Below, one piece after another: positions 8,591 through 18,922 of a stretch of DNA of 60,599 bases. The notes below the pieces were generated by a model. It saw only the letters and a list, made by a program, of their open reading frames with translations. It was not told the DNA's origin and ran no database searches. How positions within the stretch are numbered: the stretch's first letter is position 1; each line of letters starts with the position of its first letter. This DNA is from JBCCGI01 sp039029355 (GTDB lineage: Bacteria; Planctomycetota; UBA1135; GCA-002686595): contig JBCCGI010000049.1 in NCBI GenBank assembly GCA_039029355.1, forward strand, positions 1 to 60,599, given 5' to 3'. Made by a program: the position numbers and the translations under genes.

Positions 8591-8743
8591 GGCGGGTCTC
8601 CCGTGGATTGCGCTAGGCCGGTGGCCGGGAGCGTAGCACCGCACGGGCCCGGGTCGGCTGCTGCCCTTCGGCGGGGTATCCCCGCGCTCCGAAGACCCGG
8701 GCGCCGCTTGCCGGCTGGGGCGAAGCGACGGCGCTGCGGGCTC

Positions 8744-9616
8744 CTAGCGCACCGACTCCATCCAGAGCACCGTGTGCTGCATCTGCTCGCGCATCTCGTC
8801 GGCCTCAAAGCTGCAGCGCCGTCCGTGCCCCGGCAGGATCCAGGTGAAGCGCTCGCGAGCCAATCGGCGCATCGACTCGATCTGCACGTCCCAGTCGAAC
8901 CAGCAGGCCGTGCGGAAGGCGTAGACGTGACCCAGGCGCGCGCTCCAGGCGACGTGGTCGCCGGAGAAGAGGTGCGTGTCCGCGTGCAGCAAGCAGGCCG
9001 AGCCCTCGGTGTGCCCCGGCGTCGGCAGCACGACCAGGTCGTCGGCCAGGCGCACCGGTGCGTCGCCCTCGACGATCCGCTCGACCTCGGCCAGCTCGCC
9101 GCTCGCGTCGCCGGCGTGGAGGACACGCTCGCAGCCGAAGTGCTCGCGGAAGCGGCGGTGGTCGGCGACGTCGTCGCGGTGGGTGAGGAAGAGCGTGTGC
9201 ACGCCCCCCAGCTCTTCGAGCCGCCGGACGAGCGGCGCGGCGAAGCGCGGCGAGTCGACCAGCACGTTGCCCGCGGGGCGCGTGATGAGGTAGCTCGCGG
9301 CGCCGAAGCTGGCCTTGTGGTGGAAGCCGCAGTGGTAGACGCCGTCCGTGACGGGGAGCGGGAAGCCCGCGAGCACCGCGTGCAGGTCGTGCTTCTCGGT
9401 CGTGCCGATCGACGCGGTGGGGCAGGCGGTGAGGGCCTCTAGTGCCGTGCGGGTCTCGGCCGCGTCTTCGGGCTGGTGGTGGACCGCGGCCTTGTCGCCC
9501 ATGCGGAGGAAGGTCTCCGGCGCCATCCAGCGGCAGGTGTCGCAGTCGATGCAGGTCTCGTCGACGAAGAAGTCGCCGGTGACGTTCTCGGGGCGGCGCG
9601 CCTTCGGGCTGGCCAT
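8744..9616 (-). CDS. 4Fe-4S ferredoxin/metallo-beta-lactamase-fold fusion protein
   Basis: A 290-residue protein. Residues 10-75 are a single-cluster ferredoxin: Cys22, Cys25, Cys28 (CIDCDTC) and Cys65 followed by Pro. Residues about 85-290 are an MBL-fold hydrolase, with LTHRDDVADH in place of the usual HxHxDH (the second His is Asp), PTPGHTEGS, LFSGDH and LPGHG. Plants and cyanobacteria have proteins of this same two-domain layout; their reaction is not settled. The ATG starts 2 bp after the stop of the sulfatase-like lipoprotein gene, so it is the last gene of a thrC-sulfatase-MBL operon. Redox-linked hydrolysis is only an inference. Confidence 0.8.
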   Translation of the reverse strand: MASPKARRPENVTGDFFVDETCIDCDTCRWMAPETFLRMGDKAAVHHQPEDAAETRTALEALTACPTASIGTTEKHDLHAVLAGFPLPVTDGVYHCGFHHKASFGAASYLITRPAGNVLVDSPRFAAPLVRRLEELGGVHTLFLTHRDDVADHRRFREHFGCERVLHAGDASGELAEVERIVEGDAPVRLADDLVVLPTPGHTEGSACLLHADTHLFSGDHVAWSARLGHVYAFRTACWFDWDVQIESMRRLARERFTWILPGHGRRCSFEADEMREQMQHTVLWMESVR

Positions 9617-9618
9617 CC

Positions 9619-11375
9619 TCAGCGCTCCTGGAGCAGGAGCAGCCGGCGCTGGAACTCCGCGGCGTCGTCGAAGCGCTCGGCCTTCGTCAGCAGGTCGATG
9701 AGCGCCACGAGCGCGCCGCGGTTGCGCGGGTCGGCCTCGACGACGCGCCTGAGCCAGGCCTCGGCCTCGTCCAGGCGCCCTTCGGAGCGCAGGCACTTGG
9801 CGAGGTTGAGCCAGACGTTGGGCCAGTCGGGTCCGACCTCGGTGAAGCGCTGCAGCGGCTCGATCGCCTCGCCCAGGCGCCCGGCGGCCATCAGGTAGGC
9901 GCCCTTGCGGTTCAGCGCCTCGTGGTTGCGCGGGTTGAGGTCGAGCACCTCGTCGAGCAGCTTGAGCGCGTCGCCATAGCGTCCGCGGTTGGCGTAGAAG
10001 CGCGCGACCATCACCGAGCGCAGCTCGTCGGCGCGCGCGTGGGGGCTGGGCGCATCGCCCGCGTCCAGCGGGTCGGGCACGTCGCGCGCCGTGGCCGAGC
10101 CGGCGTAGCCGAGGTCGGAGAGCGCCGGGATGATGCTGCGGTCGACCGTCTCGTCGTCGGGCGCGAGCGTCGGACGCGTGGCGAGCCGCCGCAGCGCGTC
10201 GAGGTAGGGCTCGACCGGCGGCGCGCCGTCCGGGGCGGAGAGCAGGTTCTGCGCCTCGTCCGGATCGGACGCGGTCGCGTACAGCTCGGGCGCCGAGCTG
10301 TGGATGTACTTGCCGCCTGCGTCGGCCCAGCCGGCGAGCGGGCTCCACTGGAAGTAGAGCAGCCCGTGGTAGGACTCGAAGTAGACGCCGCGCTCGGGCG
10401 GCGCGTTGCGGCGGAAGAGGCTCACGCCGTCGACGTCGCCGGGGTTGCCCAGGGAGAGCGCCTCCATCAGCGTGGGGTACACGTCGGCGACGGTCGCCAG
10501 CTCTTCGGTGCGCTCGCCGGCGCGGTGCCCGTCCGGATCGCGCAGCAGGAACGGCACGCCGAGGGTCGAGTCGTAGACGAAGTTCGAGTGCGTCTCCTCG
10601 CCGTGCTCGCCGCGGCCCTCGCCGTGATCGCCGACGACCAGCACGAGCGTGTCCTCCCACGCAGGGTCGGCACGCAGCGCGTCGAGCAGCACGCCGACTG
10701 CGTCGTCCATCAGCGCGACGTCGCCCAGGTACGGGTCGCCGCCGGCGCGGTCGAGGTGCTCGCGAGGCGGCTCGTTGGGGCCGTGGGGGTCGAAGAAGTG
10801 GACCCAGAGCAGGAACGGCTGCTCGCGGTCGCGCTGCTCGAGCCACCGCACGGCGGCGGCCGCCACCTCGGCGCCGGAGCGCTCGGCGTAGCGGTGCTCG
10901 CCGCTCACCGCGCCGGTCGGCTGGTCGTAGACACCGAAGCCTTGGTCGACGCCGTACACGTCGTTCAGCACGATCGCCGCCACGAAGGCGGCGGTCTGCA
11001 TACCGGCGGCCTCGGCGCGCTCGGCGACGGTGGTCGCCGCGGCCGGCAGCGGCGTCAGGCTGTTGTCGCGGACGCCGTGGCGCGGCGGGTACAGCCCGGT
11101 CAGCATCGACGCGTGAGCCGGCAGGGTGATCGGGGCCACCGTGCGCGCATCGTCGTAGATCAGCGCCTCGGCCGCCAGCGCGTCGAGGTGCGGCGTGAGC
11201 CCCGCGGGTGCTCCATAGCACGACAGCGCGTCGCGCCGCGTCGTGTCGAGCGTGATCAGCACCGCGCTGCGCGGCGCGTCGCCACCGCCGCAGGCGGCGA
11301 GCGCGAGGCAGAGCGCGAGCGCTGCTACGGGGCGGCGGCCGCGGCGTCGATCACGGCCGGGGCGACGGGGGCGGC

Positions 11376-11379
<4 letters not shown>
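9619..11379 (-). CDS. sulfatase-like (alkaline phosphatase superfamily) TPR lipoprotein
   Basis: A 586-residue lipoprotein with lipobox LAAC at Cys30. Residues 40-400 are an alkaline-phosphatase-superfamily hydrolase: LITLDTTRRDALSCYG (metal Asp), TLPAHASMLTGLYPPRHG, HFFDPHGPNEPP and VVGDHGEGRGEHGE (metal Asp/His). The classic sulfatase CxPxR formylglycine motif is replaced by TLPAH with Thr85 at the nucleophile position, so it is unlikely to be a true sulfatase; phosphoryl or other ester transfer is possible. The C-terminal 150 residues are tetratricopeptide repeats (GRYGDALKLLDEVLDLNPRN). The start overlaps the thrC stop as ATGA, indicating translational coupling. Confidence 0.8.
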
Positions 11380-12614
<1,235 letters not shown>

Positions 12615-12788
12615 GGAGCGCGAGGGTATCCTCGCGGACCGGCCCGGGGAACCCGGGGGCGCGAGCGCTGCGCCGCGCGGTGGTTTCCAGATATGCGCGT
12701 CCGTCCGATCGGCCGGTCCAGCGGCGTGCCGCGGGCGCGGGTCTCCGCCCACCAGCGCTGTGGCCGAGCGGCCGCCGCCAACCGCACG

Positions 12789-12816
12789 AAAAAACGCAGC
12801 CGGCAGCGGCTGCGTT
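12789..12816 (-). terminator. Rho-independent terminator, minus strand
   Basis: A 10-bp perfect stem (12793-12802 with 12807-12816, arms AACGCAGCCG/CGGCTGCGTT) and a GCAG tetraloop, followed on the minus strand by TTTTTT. The next minus-strand gene upstream is the IS transposase and, beyond it, the 14261 metallopeptidase. The terminator probably belonged to the latter before the IS inserted. The 12615-12864 gap holds nothing else I can support. Confidence 0.75.
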
Positions 12817-12864
12817 CGTTCGCTGAGCCCGCGCGTCCGCGCGCGAGCTTGTGACGACATCGTC

Positions 12865-12876
12865 TGTGAGAAGGCC
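12865..12876. repeat. IS subterminal inverted repeat (transposase-distal)
   Basis: TGTGAGAAGGCC, the exact inverse of 14241-14252. Confidence 0.8.
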
Positions 12877-13105
12877 CCCAGTCCGCAAGGCGGTAGTGCA
12901 TGGTTTGGGATTCATGGTCGGCAGGACCTCCCTGTCCCGCAGGCGTCTGTCCGCAGTCTGATGGGGATCTTGGCCGTCCCCGCTGCATGATGGGGTCCGA
13001 CCGGTCGGGGCTGCGAATCGGGCTATCGAGCTCTTGGGCCCAGTTGCCTCGGCGCAGTCACCCGGACCGGGCGGGTTCGGGAGGGCTTACCTGTTCGTTG
13101 GTGGC
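12877..13105 (-). ncRNA. candidate guide (bridge/seek) RNA of the IS1111-like element
   Basis: The 229-bp noncoding part on the 3' side of the transposase stop. IS110/IS1111 elements are known to encode a structured RNA here that directs target choice. The stretch has palindromic segments, for example the self-complementary CCGACCGGTCGG around 12998 and paired ACCCG/CGGGT arms around 13070, and no ORF. RNA boundaries and target/donor loops cannot be set from one copy. Confidence 0.5.
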
Positions 13106-14167
13106 TTAGGCGGTGGCCTGCTCCTTGTTCAGGGGGCGGTACACCTCACCGGTGGTCCACAGCCGGTGCAGGAGCACCGCGAGCTTCCTCGCGACGGCGA
13201 TCCGAGCCTTGGCCCGCGCGGACTGGCTGCCGGACGAAGTGATGCGCTTGCCGTAGCGCTTCAGGTCGCTGTCGGGCCCGAAGGGACCGAGGATGTACGT
13301 CGCGGCCGAGACGAGTAGGCGGCGCAGCTCGGGGTCGCCTCGTTTGGAGATGCGAAGCTGCGGTGCCTTGGATCCCGACTGCCGAGAGCGGGGCGCGAGT
13401 CCAAAGTACGCCCCCACCGAGCGTGAGCTCTTGAAGCGACTCGCATCCTCGATCGAGGCGGCGAAGGCCAGCGAGAGCACCGGACCGACGCCAGGCACCT
13501 GCCGCAGGCACCCGGTCTCGGAGAAGTGTTCCTCGGCGATCCGCTCCGATCGCTCATTGCAGGCGGCGATCTGTCGGTTCAGCGATTCGATCTGTTCGAT
13601 CAGCGGCAGGAGCAGCTCAAGGAGCCCCTCGGGCAGCCTTTCGCGGCAGCGCTTGGGGAACACCTGCGTCGAGCACTTCGGCATGGGGTGCCCCGTCGTC
13701 CTGGCGCACCCGCGGATGCAGTTGCCCAGCGCGGTGCGGCTCTGGACGAGCTGTGAGCGGACCCGCAGGTGGATCTGCGCAAGATGCGACCGCTCACCGC
13801 GGCGATGGATCGGATGCAGCAGGCGCGGACGCACCTGGCCGAGGTCGGCCAGCTTGTAGGCGTCATTGCGGTCGGACTTGCGCGTGCTGCTCGTGATGAG
13901 GGCAAGCCGGCGCGGGTTGGCCACGATCACCTCGTGTCCGTGGCTCTCTGCGATCTGGGCCACCCAGCGGGAGACTCCGCATGCCTCCAGGATCACCCGG
14001 CTCGTGGGCTCTTCGGCGAAGAAGCCTTCGAAGCTCTGCCGCGAGGTCGTCATCGTGCTCTCGACCTCTATCTCGCCGTCCGGGCGCAACGTGCAACAGG
14101 CGCTCTTGCGCGAGCCAAGATCGATGCCGATGGTGCGGGGATAGCGCGTCACGGTAGGCTGACTCAT
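13106..14167 (-). CDS. IS110-family (IS1111 group) transposase
   Basis: A 353-residue recombinase with an N-terminal RuvC-like DEDD domain: GIDLGSRKSA (Asp16), LEACGVS (Glu61) and KSDRNDAYKLADL (Asp99/Asp102). The C-terminal Transposase_20 domain reads QVPGVGPVLSLAFAASIED and FGLAPRSRQSGSK, holding the catalytic Ser region, then RISKRGDPELRRLL and TYILGPFG. Members cut and join DNA under RNA guidance. The frame is intact from ATG to TAA, so the element may be active. Its base use is slightly less GC-extreme than the neighbours. It is the only gene of the element. Confidence 0.9.
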   Translation of the reverse strand: MSQPTVTRYPRTIGIDLGSRKSACCTLRPDGEIEVESTMTTSRQSFEGFFAEEPTSRVILEACGVSRWVAQIAESHGHEVIVANPRRLALITSSTRKSDRNDAYKLADLGQVRPRLLHPIHRRGERSHLAQIHLRVRSQLVQSRTALGNCIRGCARTTGHPMPKCSTQVFPKRCRERLPEGLLELLLPLIEQIESLNRQIAACNERSERIAEEHFSETGCLRQVPGVGPVLSLAFAASIEDASRFKSSRSVGAYFGLAPRSRQSGSKAPQLRISKRGDPELRRLLVSAATYILGPFGPDSDLKRYGKRITSSGSQSARAKARIAVARKLAVLLHRLWTTGEVYRPLNKEQATA

Positions 14168-14240
14168 AGCCGGTCTCCTTTATGGGTTGAGGTTCACACC
14201 ACCCATTGCAGCCCCTCGTGGTGACTGCGGCCAGGAGACC

Positions 14241-14252
14241 GGCCTTCTCACA
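14241..14252. repeat. IS subterminal inverted repeat (transposase-proximal)
   Basis: GGCCTTCTCACA, the exact inverse of 12865-12876. Confidence 0.8.
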
Positions 14253-14260
14253 CCATCCGG

Positions 14261-15874
14261 CTAGAGGTGTTCGCCGACGAAGGTCAGCCAGTCCTTCTCG
14301 AACTCCTCGAGGTCGATCTGGCCCCAGGAAGCCTCGATGGCCTTCTCCCAGATCTCGTCCTTCTGTCCGCGCTTGAGGTCGAAGCGGTTGACGTCGCTCT
14401 CCTCGTCGGTGAGCTCGCGGCCCTCTTTCTTCGCCTGCGCCTCGCGCTCCGCCAGGATCTCGTCGTAGGCGGCGCGGAAGCCCCCGTGGAGCGTCGTGAC
14501 GTAGTTCGGGATGATGTCCGCGTACTCGGGCTTCCACACCTTCTTGGGCACCTTCTTGAGCGAGCCCTGGCGGAGCATGTAGATCAGCGACCACGACTGG
14601 CAGTAGCTGTCGACGCCGGTCGAGCCGTTCGCCGCTCGCCACTGGCTGTGGTCGAAGTTGATGTGCTCATCGACCGGCGTGTAGCTGCCGTCGCGGACCA
14701 TGGCCTTGATGATGTCCTTGCGGTTGAGGCCGCCGGGCATCTTGTCGGTGATCTTCGCGCGGCTGCCGCTGAACTTGGCGGCGCCGTAGTAGTCGCCATG
14801 CCCTTCGTCGAACCAGCGGTGTGCCTCGGACTGCTCGAAGAGGAAGTGGCAGTACTGGTGGAACGCCTCGTGGCTCATCACCGCGTAGGACATGTTGCGG
14901 TCGACGTTCACCGCGTCGAAGAGCACGAGCTCGACCGACGCGGGGTTGAACCAACCGAGCGTGCCGCCACCGGTGTTGCCGTAGGTGTGGAACTCCTCCT
15001 CGTTCGCGCACACGCGCACGACCGAGACGGCGCTGAAGTCCGCGCTCGGCGGGAAGTCGCCCTCGTAGAGCTTGCGCGAGGCCTCCAGGCGCTTGATGAC
15101 CTCCTTGATGAACTTGCGGTTGTCGCAGTTCGTCTTGATGATGAACTTCTTGGAGGGCGTGTCGAGCGCGGTCCAGCCCGCGAGCTTCTCGGCGTCGGCC
15201 TTGTGGTAGGCGAGCAGCTCGTCGTAGCTCGCGCCGCGGCCGACCGCGCCGGCGGATTCCTTGCGCTCGATCTCGGCGAAGGTCTTGGCCGACTTCTCGA
15301 AGACCTTCATCCACTTCTTCTCGTGCTCCACGGGGACGATGTACACCAGGTGCACGTCGGCGTCGGAGAGCGGGAAGGTCCAGACGTCGATCAGAAGCGG
15401 GATGCCGTAGGACGGCGTCGTGCCCTTCCACGTCCGGTGGCGCGACTTTAGGCCGCCGATCTTCTTCTCCTCGTCGGTGTCGGGCTTGTCCTTGTTGACG
15501 CCCTTGTAGCGCCGGTCGAGGTACTCGGCGACGTCGTCGCGCACCTTCGTCTCGGACACGCTGCCGCCGCGCCCTTCCTTGCCGCGCTCCGTCCGCTCGG
15601 CGAAGCGCAGCAGCATGCCCTCGGCGTCGACGCGCACCGCGCCCGAATCGGTGCGGACGGTCAGCTCCTTGCCGTCCATCTTGCAGATGATCCCGGCCTC
15701 CTTGTCGGACGGCCGCGGCGGCACCGGCTTGAAGTCGTCGGGGTGTTTGAACTTGTAGCCGTACTCGGTGTCCTCGAACGCCTTGCGGGCCAGCTTCTGC
15801 CCGTTCGCGGTGAGCGGCAGGAAGGCGGCGGCGAGGAAGACGAGGGCGACGAACGGGAAGCGGCTCAGGGGCAT
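14261..15874 (-). CDS. exported DUF1570-like zinc metallopeptidase
   Basis: A 537-residue protein with a signal peptide (MPLSRFPFVALVFLAAAFLP...NGQ). The N-terminal half (30-210) is a domain with charged Lys-rich linkers. The C-terminal half carries the gluzincin signature MSHEAFHQYCHFLF (HExxH) and, about 20 residues on, HRWFDEGHGDYYGA, whose Glu is the third zinc ligand. This is the pattern of the DUF1570 peptidases that are expanded in planctomycetes. The substrate is unknown, probably extracytoplasmic protein. The ATG at 15874 gives the signal peptide; a longer frame to 16186 has none. It lost its terminator to the IS inserted just downstream. Confidence 0.75.
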   Translation of the reverse strand: MPLSRFPFVALVFLAAAFLPLTANGQKLARKAFEDTEYGYKFKHPDDFKPVPPRPSDKEAGIICKMDGKELTVRTDSGAVRVDAEGMLLRFAERTERGKEGRGGSVSETKVRDDVAEYLDRRYKGVNKDKPDTDEEKKIGGLKSRHRTWKGTTPSYGIPLLIDVWTFPLSDADVHLVYIVPVEHEKKWMKVFEKSAKTFAEIERKESAGAVGRGASYDELLAYHKADAEKLAGWTALDTPSKKFIIKTNCDNRKFIKEVIKRLEASRKLYEGDFPPSADFSAVSVVRVCANEEEFHTYGNTGGGTLGWFNPASVELVLFDAVNVDRNMSYAVMSHEAFHQYCHFLFEQSEAHRWFDEGHGDYYGAAKFSGSRAKITDKMPGGLNRKDIIKAMVRDGSYTPVDEHINFDHSQWRAANGSTGVDSYCQSWSLIYMLRQGSLKKVPKKVWKPEYADIIPNYVTTLHGGFRAAYDEILAEREAQAKKEGRELTDEESDVNRFDLKRGQKDEIWEKAIEASWGQIDLEEFEKDWLTFVGEHL

Positions 15875-16216
15875 GTTGGCTAGCGTTCTAGGTTGCGGAT
15901 GGGCTGGGAGCCATGGTACTCGCGGGGTCGAGCGGATGGGGCTCCCCCGACGCAGGGCTTGCGCGCAGCCTGCTCCAATTCTCAACGTGGCTACGATCGA
16001 CGTCCCCCGACCGTCGCGGAAATTTCGCGTTTCCGTCCCGTTAGGCGAGCCGCTGGAGCGGTCGAGAAGGGTCACGCCGCCTGTAGCTGGCGGGGATTCC
16101 CGCCACCCAGCGCCCGCCGCGCGGTCGAGCCGCGCCTCCGGCGTATCCCTCCGGATACACAGACGCGCGACGGCCCTGCCGGGCACGCCGCGCGTCTGGG
16201 AAGCTCGGGAGGCGGG
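15875..16216. other. 342-bp intergenic region with strong hairpins
   Basis: No gene. It lies between two minus-strand genes. Arms CAGACGCGCG (16160-16169) and CGCGCGTCTG (16189-16198) form a 10-bp stem enclosing a smaller GCCC/GGGC pair, and GTATCC/GGATAC pair beside it around 16143-16157. The structure directly follows the stop of the cytochrome gene and may end its transcript, although no T-tract follows. A promoter for the 14261 gene is expected in the AT-richer part near 15960-16040 but cannot be pinned. Confidence 0.5.
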
Positions 16217-18325
16217 CTAGGGGAGGAAGTCCAGCCCCTGGGCGTTCGACACGTCGATCGCCGCGCCGAGGTCGATCACGCCGTACGCGTGGTCGACGTC
16301 TCCGCCGATGAGCACCGGGTTGCTGCCCGGAGCCAGAGTGAAGGCCGCGCTCGCCTGCCCGTTCGCGTCCAGCGTGCCGAAGCTGCCCGTCAGCGGCGGG
16401 AGGTTGGGGTTGAGGATCGTGTACTGGAAGTACGCGTCGGGGTTCAGCGGCACGTGCACGCTGCCCACCGGGACGCCCGGGACGCTGCCGGTCAAGCTGC
16501 CCAGGATCCAGTACAGCTTGCCCGCGTACGCGGGGCCGGCGTTGACGCACAGGCTCTGGGTCCCGCCCGCCGAAACCGAGATCTCGGTCACATCGCCGGC
16601 GAGGCGCGGACCGAGGTCGAGCGTCTCCTGGTCCATCACGACCGGCGCGCTCTTGCCGTGCAGCACCCACTCGTCGTAGGCGATCTGGCCGGTGTTGTTG
16701 GTCGTGTTGTTGTCGCGGAGGAACTCGATGTACTCCTTGGTGGTCGTCTGATGGAAGACGGTCACCTCGGCCGTGACGGCGTCACACGGGATCGCGTAGT
16801 CGGTGTCGTCCCAGTACTGCCCGTCGGCGTACGTCGCGCCCACCGGAGCGGCCTGGATCGCCTCGAAGTTCGCGTTGGTGAAGCCCCGCGGCGGGATGCG
16901 GTTGTCCTTGTACACCTTGTTGTTGAGCACGAAGTGGAAGGACGGCTCCGCCGGCAGCCCGGCGGTCGGCGCGAAGGCCTCATCGGGGCCGATCTTGCAC
17001 TCGTAGACCTTCGCTCCGGCCTCCGTCAGCGTCGCGGTCGCGTTGTCGTAGGCGCCGGACTCGTCGATCAGCATGCCTTGCGCGTCGTAGAAGCGCACGT
17101 TGATCCACATGCGGCGGCCCTCGGGATAGCCCGTGGGCAGCTTGTGGCCGGAGTTGTTGGTGAGCCGGACGGTCAGCGTGTCCCCGGCGTTCGAGAGCGT
17201 CAGGTCCGAGGCGCGCTCGAGCATGCTCACGTTGCGGTCCACGGCCGACTGGAACAGGTACTGCGGCACGTTGCTGGCCTCGGCCGCCGTGTAGAGTGCG
17301 AGCGTCTGGTCCAGGTTGTAGACGGAAAGCGGCACCCAGGAGTTGGCCCCGGCGAAGTCGTGCTGGGGCAGGTCCGGACGCACCGGCGCACCGAAGCCCG
17401 GCGCGCAGCCGCTGCCGGTGATGTCGGGCATGTGGCAGTCCTGGCACGAGCTCACCGCGGTCTTGTTGCCGCCGAAGAGCCCGCCCATCTCGACCGGGCC
17501 CTGCCCGAAGTCGCTGTTCAGCCACTCGCTGTAGGTGCGCTCGACCGGGAATTGGTCGTAGCGGACGTGGGTCGGGTGCTCGGTCGCATTCGCGTTCGGC
17601 ACGTACGTGTCGCCCGGCGCGGGAGTCGCGCCGCCGACGCGCGAGAAGACCGGGTTGGAGACCTCGTGGCAGGTCGCGCACATCAGTGATTCCTGATGGA
17701 AGGGCGACTGCCGGGCCTCGTGGTAGCTCTGACAGACGTCCGGCTCGAACGGGCCGCGGCGCAGGTCGAGCGGGTCGATGACGAACTGACCGTTGTGCGA
17801 CGGATCGGTCGGCGCGCTGGTGAGCGCGGCGAGGATGCTCGTGTCCTCGGCCGGGTTCTCGATGTCCGCGACCGGGTCCACCATCCGGTGGCAGATGTGG
17901 CACGTGACGCCGTCGAAGTCCTTCTCGAAGAGCGCCGACCCGTCGGTCGGGGTCGAGCGGCCCTCGAGCCACCCGCCTGGCGCGTGGCAGCGGATGCAGA
18001 ACTCGCCGGATTCACCGGCGTCCTGCTCGGCGATGGCGAGCGCGGCGTGGAAGATCGGGTCCCGCGTCGAGTTCGCCATCATCGTGCCGGACCAGCGGTC
18101 GTACGGCGCCTCTTCATCGTCGTACTGCGCGTGGCAGAAGAAGCAGGCGCCGGACGGCGCAATGCCGTCGGTTAGATCGTTGGGCTGGGTGCCCGGCTGG
18201 GCAAAGTCGTTGGCGTCGGTGCCGACCAGCGAGGCCAGCGTGACGCCGAGGAAGGAAACGAGAACGACAAGCGTAAGAGCTGCACGCCGGCCGAGCCGGC
18301 GCAGCGAGAGCAGAGGGAGGCTCAT
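16217..18325 (-). CDS. exported multihaem cytochrome c-type protein
   Basis: A 702-residue protein anchored or exported by an N-terminal hydrophobic segment (residues 15-33). Five CxxCH haem sites are visible: CFFCH (61), CIRCH (110), CHICH (142), CATCH (216) and CQDCH (294). A sixth position at 198 reads CQSYH, having lost the second Cys. This spacing resembles the cytochrome c554/multihaem families that carry electrons or handle small nitrogen or sulfur compounds. Residues 350-700 are haem-free beta-rich domains, including NNSGHKLPTGYPEGRRMW, a segment typical of planctomycete multihaem proteins. The ATG at 18325 is chosen because it starts the signal segment. No partner oxidoreductase is adjacent. 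Confidence 0.8.
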   Translation of the reverse strand: MSLPLLSLRRLGRRAALTLVVLVSFLGVTLASLVGTDANDFAQPGTQPNDLTDGIAPSGACFFCHAQYDDEEAPYDRWSGTMMANSTRDPIFHAALAIAEQDAGESGEFCIRCHAPGGWLEGRSTPTDGSALFEKDFDGVTCHICHRMVDPVADIENPAEDTSILAALTSAPTDPSHNGQFVIDPLDLRRGPFEPDVCQSYHEARQSPFHQESLMCATCHEVSNPVFSRVGGATPAPGDTYVPNANATEHPTHVRYDQFPVERTYSEWLNSDFGQGPVEMGGLFGGNKTAVSSCQDCHMPDITGSGCAPGFGAPVRPDLPQHDFAGANSWVPLSVYNLDQTLALYTAAEASNVPQYLFQSAVDRNVSMLERASDLTLSNAGDTLTVRLTNNSGHKLPTGYPEGRRMWINVRFYDAQGMLIDESGAYDNATATLTEAGAKVYECKIGPDEAFAPTAGLPAEPSFHFVLNNKVYKDNRIPPRGFTNANFEAIQAAPVGATYADGQYWDDTDYAIPCDAVTAEVTVFHQTTTKEYIEFLRDNNTTNNTGQIAYDEWVLHGKSAPVVMDQETLDLGPRLAGDVTEISVSAGGTQSLCVNAGPAYAGKLYWILGSLTGSVPGVPVGSVHVPLNPDAYFQYTILNPNLPPLTGSFGTLDANGQASAAFTLAPGSNPVLIGGDVDHAYGVIDLGAAIDVSNAQGLDFLP

Positions 18326-18610
18326 ACCGCGACCAGGAAACGATGGGAGGGAGGAGGGGCGAGGGCGCCGAGGGTGCGCCACTCACGAGGGCGGAGCGCC
18401 TTGGGAAGGGTACCCCGTCCTCCGATGGACGCTACCAAGATCCCCCGAGTTCCACGCTTCTGTACAGCCGTTACACGGGGGTGCAAACCCCGCCCTTGCG
18501 GTGCCCGAAAAAGCGTATCCGCCGGCCCGTTTCCGAGCGAAAAGCACGAGGTTCGCAGGCCTCGTTTGCGGATGAAAAGTGGGGCCGTAGAACCTTGGGC
18601 TGGCTGTCCT

Positions 18611-18922
18611 CTAACGCTTCTCGATGACCAGCACCACGTCTTCGAGCGCGTACCAGCTGGTGCGATCCGGGCGCCCGGACTCGAGCTGGATCCAGTCGGC
18701 GCCGACGCCGACCAGCTTCGAGTCGGAGAGCTGTCCACGCTTTTCCTTGAGCACAAGCTGCAGCTTGCCGGTCGGCGTCACGTCGGACCGGAACTCGCGT
18801 CCGACGTAGCTGCGGAACACCTCCGCGTAGGTCTTCGGCTGGTCTTCCTCCTCCTGTGAGGAGAAGAGCGGCCCGGCGGCGGGGATCAGGGCGAGGCAGG
18901 CGACGGCGGCGACGAGCTTCAT
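18611..18922 (-). CDS. small exported hypothetical protein
   Basis: A 103-residue protein with a signal peptide (MKLVAAVACLALIPAAGPLF) and a mature part of about 80 residues ending in two strands (VGADWIQLESGRP, WYALEDVVLVIEKR). This resembles the small Sm/SH3-like beta barrels found as short planctomycete exported proteins; that is only an impression. AGGAG lies 11 bp upstream of the ATG. It has no operon partner: the cytochrome gene begins 286 bp downstream on the same strand, and 340 bp of noncoding DNA lies upstream. Function unknown. Confidence 0.65.
   Translation of the reverse strand: MKLVAAVACLALIPAAGPLFSSQEEEDQPKTYAEVFRSYVGREFRSDVTPTGKLQLVLKEKRGQLSDSKLVGVGADWIQLESGRPDRTSWYALEDVVLVIEKR

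Larger units (their letters stand above)
12865..14252 (-). mobile_element. IS1111-like insertion sequence (IS110 family)
   Basis: A single DEDD transposase gene is flanked by perfect 12-bp inverted repeats TGTGAGAAGGCC (12865-12876) and GGCCTTCTCACA (14241-14252). Subterminal inverted repeats and a long noncoding stretch on the 3' side of the transposase (230 bp, versus about 75 bp on the 5' side) are features of the IS1111 group rather than classic IS110. True tips probably extend a few bases beyond the repeats. The element sits between the 14261 metallopeptidase gene and the terminator at 12789-12816. Confidence 0.8.

Noticed and set aside
13106..14167. Classic IS with terminal inverted repeats and target duplication
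   Set aside because: DEDD IS110-type recombinases do not use terminal repeats in that way. The repeats here are short and subterminal, and no direct target repeat was seen.
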